DNA of 64,000 bases. It comes from Chrysoperla carnea (lineage: Eukaryota; Arthropoda; Insecta; Neuroptera; Chrysopidae). Shown piece by piece: positions 59,092 to 64,000 of this stretch. Numbering within the stretch: position 1 is the first letter of the stretch; every line of letters starts with the position of its first letter. The notes under the pieces were generated by a model. The model did no database searches. It was given only the letters and a program-made list of their open reading frames with translations, and was not told where the DNA came from. The DNA lies in the NCBI RefSeq assembly GCF_905475395.1, contig NC_058338.1, positions 43,373,935 through 43,437,934 of the forward strand, read 5' to 3'. A program made the translations under genes and the position numbers.

Positions 59092-59894
59092 CCATGATTA
59101 TAAAATAAACACACACAGTACGATTTAAAACCACGGCTACTTGATTAACATTTGACGAAAAAAAAAATTTTTAACCTTCTGTATCTCGTTAATAAATTAT
59201 TTTCGAACCAATGTTAATATATGAATAATGTTAATAATAATTTTTCATATTTTGAGCTAGAAAATACATACCTAAGATGTTGTTGTGCAATTTTGAAACA
59301 CGCTGTATTAAAAAAAATTATGCAGATGTATTTTTTGTAATTATTTTACAAACTGATTATGGAAAACATAATTATCATTAGCTAAATTTGAATATTAGTC
59401 TAGGAGCTATAGGGAATACTATTGCGTAAAGATATTGTGCTATCAAAGCTCATCGTCGGACTAAAATGGGCTCGGTCAGTTAAAATTGATTTATAATTTA
59501 AATTGAATATTTCTAAGCCGAAAAAAGGGCCCAAAACAAATCCAACTCAAATTGACAACCTAATATAAATAAAATTAGAGACGTACATGAACAAAAATTT
59601 ATGTGGCCATTCCTTTGAAAGGCCAAAACAAAAAAGCCATACTCAACTTTTTGCAAATTGTTGCCATTTTAACAGCAATAAAATAGTATGTATGATAAAT
59701 CGGCTCTTAATTGTAGAAAAGGCATAACTCAAATATCGATGATATTGTGCAAACATGTGGCAATGAGATTTCTCCAGAACTCAAAAACTCGGTAAATATT
59801 AGACGTTAGGCAAATTGATCTGATGATGAATTTTAGAAAAATTTATTCCTTTAACTTGACTTGTAATAAAAAACTGAGATAATCATTCATTTTC

Positions 59895-60515
59895 ATAAGC
59901 AGATAATACAAGATCCGATTTAGGGTCGACCTTCACCCATCTGTTTACCAAATGAAAGTTAATTTTTATGAAATGTAAAATATTAACAAATACTCCTGTA
60001 ATGGATTGCTTAAAAAAATGTGGTCAAGACTACTTTTAATAAAATCATCAAAACTTGGAAAGCTTGGAAAGCTTGGAAAGCTTGGAAAGCTTGGTTTACT
60101 TTATTTTTTGACCGATATTTCTTGGACAATCATTTAACACCGTATTTGCAATAAAATTATCTTTATTTAGAAATGCGAGTCAATGAATTAACAGATGAAG
60201 GAAATTACTGATTTCAACTTGTATACCTATATGCGATAAAAGTGAACGAAAAGAGGCAGACAACTCAGCTGCTACATATTCCTTTTGGCTTTTACTTTGG
60301 AGTAGACCAAAATTCGTTAGATATGCAATTCAGTGAATTTCCAAAAAATTGTACTCGTGGTATTTTCACTAAAAGTATTTTTGACCACAATTTTTTAGGC
60401 AACCCATTGCAGGCATATTTGTAAACATTTTATATTTCATAAACATAACTTTCATTTGGTAAGCAGATGGGTGAAGGTCAATCCTAATTCGAATCTGAGA
60501 CCACGAAAAAATTTG
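59895..60515. mobile_element. Foldback element with about 140-bp arms
   Basis: The left arm (GACCTTCACCCATCTGTTTACCAAATGAAAG, seen as GTCGACCTTCACCCATCTG then CCAAATGAAAG) is inverted at the right (CTTTCATTTGGTAAGCAGAT then GGGTGAAGGTCAATCC). The inner arms pair too (TGTGGTCAAGACTACTTTTA against TAAAAGTATTTTTGACCACA). The ends are too diverged to place exact borders. Confidence 0.7.
60054..60094. repeat. 9-bp microsatellite (CTTGGAAAG)n
   Basis: About four and a half units of CTTGGAAAG in perfect array, within the spacer of the foldback element at 59895-60515. Confidence 0.95.
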
Positions 60516-62668
60516 TCGAATCGCACACTCGGGCATATATAGATTTATCATAATACTTTAGACTTCGTCGTTCTTTCTGAAAGCAATTTTTCTAACAGGC
60601 TTTATTAAGACAAATTATACATAGATTAGAATTAAACGAAAGTGACTTATAGGTAAGTATGATTAAAACTAATTAGTGGTTAAATGTTTTAAATAGCTGC
60701 TGAGATTTTTATAAACCTACAAGACATTTGCATGTCTGTTTGAAATTTACTATTTCCACAATGCAGTGTTAGCATAAAGATAATATCATAATTTAATTTA
60801 ATTTTTTCTTATTATTAAAAATGATTTAATCAACTTAATCAAATTAACGATTCATGAATTATCAATTTTATTACTATAAATATTGTAATCGATCAGATTA
60901 ATTTATTTTAATTCAATGATCGATTGAAAAATAAGTCGAATAATGCTAATACTGCCACAATGTGAACAGTATAATAAATTCGAACAATTTTGAAATTTTT
61001 TACGGATAATTGGTAAAACACAACGTTTTGGTGCATTTTTTATCTTATAAGGCACTAAGACCTTAAAAACTACTTTTTTGTACGCATTTCATAAACGCGA
61101 TGTAATAAATAGGCAATTATATATAGTTTCTCGACTATATATAAATATTAAGATTTGCTTTATGACTGAAGTGCTTAACAGCCCATTGTTAGTATTAATG
61201 TTTAACACGTTTGTTACGATTGCCTATTGTTACATATATGTAGCGAACGTGTTAAGAAAATATTATCTGAGGCATATTTTAGCATAACACACAATCCCTG
61301 TTATACGATTAATAACTTTCTGATTCAGTAAATTACTTTTTCATTGATCAATTTATTTTCTAAAACGCATGATAAATATTTATATTTTATTATCCACCCT
61401 TAATAACTCTTGACTAAATGTGAATACATAGATGTGATTACAAATTTTTTGTAGCATCTATTTTTTTAGGATGACCAAGTCTAAAATATAACGGAAACTT
61501 TCCTCAAGGTTATTTAACTTGTTAATCAATAATTAACTTTAAGAGTTATACGCATTTACAATAGAAAGTTTATGGTACTAAAAATCAAGGATATTTTTTT
61601 CAATTTTTAATTATTTTTTCTTTAAAATTGTTTAAAAAAACCACAGCAGCTATTTAAAACCTTTATCCACCAAATAGTTTTGAACACACTTAAGCCATAC
61701 TTTCGTTTAATTCTAGTCTGTAATTTAATTTGTCTTCAATCCTCAACGTGTTAATAAACCCTGATAGAAAGATTGCTTTTAGCAACGAAATCGTTATATG
61801 ATAAATGTATATGGCTGAGTGTGTCATTCAACAAATTTTTGTCGGCTAGCTTATAATAATGGATGAACACGCTCGGTTTTAAAATCACAGCACCATGTCG
61901 GATGTTTTGCAAAAAAAATGATCAATATTCTATAGACTCAATAGGGTATAATTCTGATGTCAAATTGGCCTTATTATCCATAAGAATGTAACATCACTTT
62001 TCTATTCGTGAAGTAAGAATTCTTCATCTGAAGTAATAAAAAAAATTTATTCCGATTCCCTATTGTACCTGAGATACCATAATATAATATATCTACTATA
62101 ATATGATACAAATGTACTACAGATACATTTATGGGAGTACATTGATCCATATAATTTTTCACTCATTTGAAGTTTTTCAATTTCTGACTTTGTTAAAACA
62201 TCCAAACAACTAGCTTTGTTTCCGTTAATTTTTACAAAAAAAATATATGTATTAATAATAAATTTAATCATTTTTAGTTTCCAAATATAGGTATTACTTA
62301 GTTATATTACTAATAGTATGCCTCTGGCGGCGAAAGTAGTTTGTATAGACAATAATAAAAACTATTAAATATTAATTTTGTGTATTGGTTACTGAATATT
62401 AAAATAATTATAGTTAGACCAATTTTAAAGTAAGAGTGGCCGGATATTAAACAAATCATTTTTGAATCTCATTGACATTGTTCGTATCTCTACACTGAAA
62501 AAAATTCTTAATACCAACCGATATGAGGTTGTTTCAACCTCATCGCGAGATCATATATGGCGAATGGTGCCACGAATGTGATACAACTACCATACGGGGT
62601 TGAGTGGTGAAATGGACACAAACGCATGAGTTGTTTGTATGAAAGTAATATACTGTCTAACAAATTTC

Positions 62669-62930
62669 GATAGAACAAAAGTTTAAATGCAAAAACTGTT
62701 CCTTATAAAAAGATAAACAAATTTTGTTTGAAACATTTCTTGTTAACATAACTGTTTACCCACGAGGGCGAAAATTACGTGCAAATTTTATAGTATGTAC
62801 TATATGGGAATATCAGTTATGGACATGTGGCTATCTAAGAGTGGATATCATTCTTTATTTACATGACGTCGATTGCTTCATCAACACTGCCTATACATGG
62901 TACTCAGTAAATTGTTTGTTTTCACTTGTT
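62669..62930 (+). repeat. Dispersed repeat family A, copy 5 (5' truncated)
   Basis: Starts inside the family at CGATAGAACAAAAGTTTAAA and keeps the 3' half, including ACTGTTTACC, TATAGTATGTACTATATGGG and the end TTGTTTGTTTTCACTTGTT. Confidence 0.8.
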
Positions 62931-64000
62931 AAATTACAGCATATTCCGAAAAATAATTTTGCATGCTTTTCCGGGATATGCTGTAATTTGCAAGTGGCAA
63001 ACACCTAAAACCTTAAAGTGCATGTCAATACAAAAAAAAAATGTATGTGTCGAACTTTGTTTGTTTGTTACACTCTCACTCAAAAACTACTAGACTAGTT
63101 TTGATGAAACTTTTCAGTTGTGTAGCTTATTACACATTAGAATTTTGTAAGCTATAACGACATGAAGTGTAAGCTATAAAGAAACATGAGTTATAATTTA
63201 TTTTAATATCTTTTCAGCCCCATTCGCGCTTGAACGATGTTGTTTTTTCATTCGAGCCGTTTTAAAGTCAAACTAACAGAATACCCTCAAAACAATTTTT
63301 TTCTTCAATATATGCTAAAAAGATGCATGCGACGTGAAATTCCATAAAACTAATGATAAAAAGCGTGAGGAATCGTTTTTACACAATTATTATAAATTTT
63401 TGATAACCACTCAATTCATAACTTAATAATTGAATCAATTGCCTTCATAATGACAGCTCGTTTTTGCAGTTTTAATAACGTTCTGTAAATTCATATTCAA
63501 TCAATTCATTCAATTTACTGAAATCTGTCAGCAATTCAGAAAAGGGGAATCTACCTACAGTGGGAAAATTTGCTTGTGAGGAGACATCGTAAATCTTAGA
63601 ATAGTGTAGCTGAAAAATGTATAATACGAAATCATATCATTCATTTGTGGCCTAACATTGATGATAGAAACTTGCATATACCTTTCAGATAATGTACCCA
63701 CCAGAGGGTTGGGTTCAAACCAATAACTATTTCAAACCTATTTTTGTAAAATATTCATAGTTTAACTAACCTTTGTGCTGCTAGATGACATGCAGATAAA
63801 ATTTTTCAATATCCTCTAATATCATTTGACAACAATTTACAGAGGCCATGTGCACAATGCGCACACGGCAATATTTGGGAACCACACTTATATCAACTCT
63901 TATGTTCGTGCCCTACCCGCGTTCCAAACACAAAATATACACGCTAAAATATGACTACCTCTAAAAACTTAACTAAAATGTCAAATTAATTCTACTCTTA

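Larger units (their letters stand above)
50706..64000. other. Right-hand region without a supported gene
   Basis: Contains small tandem repeats, a 158-bp inverted-repeat element (52289-52446), a hAT-like relic (55535-55969), repeat family A copies 4 and 5 and an imperfect foldback at about 59895-60515. A leader exon of the gag-like gene should lie somewhere here. A minus-strand frame at 62271-62047 looks a little protein-like but has no recognisable family. The rest is AT-rich with nothing recognisable. Confidence 0.6.

Noticed and set aside
62724-63008. 94-residue plus-strand frame
   Set aside because: Most of it is repeat family A copy 5, which also lacks coding content in its other copies.

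Overview
The window is nuclear DNA of an arthropod, almost certainly an insect. It is very AT-rich, has spliced genes with GT-AG introns, encodes an insect-type allatostatin double C precursor, and is crowded with non-autonomous transposons, a tRNA-derived SINE and dispersed repeats. No order can be assigned from sequence reading alone. There is no sign of bacterial, organellar or viral sequence, no CRISPR array and no free-standing tRNA or rRNA gene.

Three protein genes can be supported, all assembled here from exons by hand. (1) Minus strand, 11825 to 5364: a nine-exon UVRAG homologue of about 724 aa (C2 domain, coiled coil, conserved UVRAG/Atg14-type C-terminal domain), a subunit of the class III PI3-kinase complex in autophagy and endosome traffic. 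(2) Plus strand, 26219 to 40017: a three-exon, 153-aa allatostatin double C (AST-CC) neuropeptide precursor whose mature C-terminus is TYWRCYFNAVTCF; its first intron is 12.1 kb and repeat-filled. (3) Minus strand, 50655 to 43679: a five-exon, 444-aa gene for a Gag/ORF1p-like protein with three zinc knuckles of the kind found in LINE (jockey/I-type) retrotransposons. It has four introns and an intact frame, so it looks like a retrotransposon gag captured as a host gene. This is the most unusual item in the window.

Layout: 1-5.3 kb is gene-poor with one 396-bp terminal-inverted-repeat element; 5.4-11.8 kb is UVRAG; 12-26 kb is repeat-rich intergenic DNA between the divergent UVRAG and AST-CC genes; 26-40 kb is AST-CC; 40-43.4 kb is repeat-rich DNA between the convergent AST-CC and gag-like genes; 43.7-50.7 kb is the gag-like gene; 50.7-64 kb has no gene I can support. 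The three genes show no functional link.

Mobile DNA is the other theme: three hAT-type elements with perfect 8-bp target duplications, two pogo/Tc1-like MITEs at TA, a 720-bp TA-flanked foldback, a pair of 650-680 bp foldbacks, an 875-bp long inverted repeat, two copies of a SINE with a Ser/Leu-type tRNA head and an (ATT)n tail (one with a perfect 16-bp target duplication), and six copies of an unnamed dispersed repeat whose 5' end is a hairpin.
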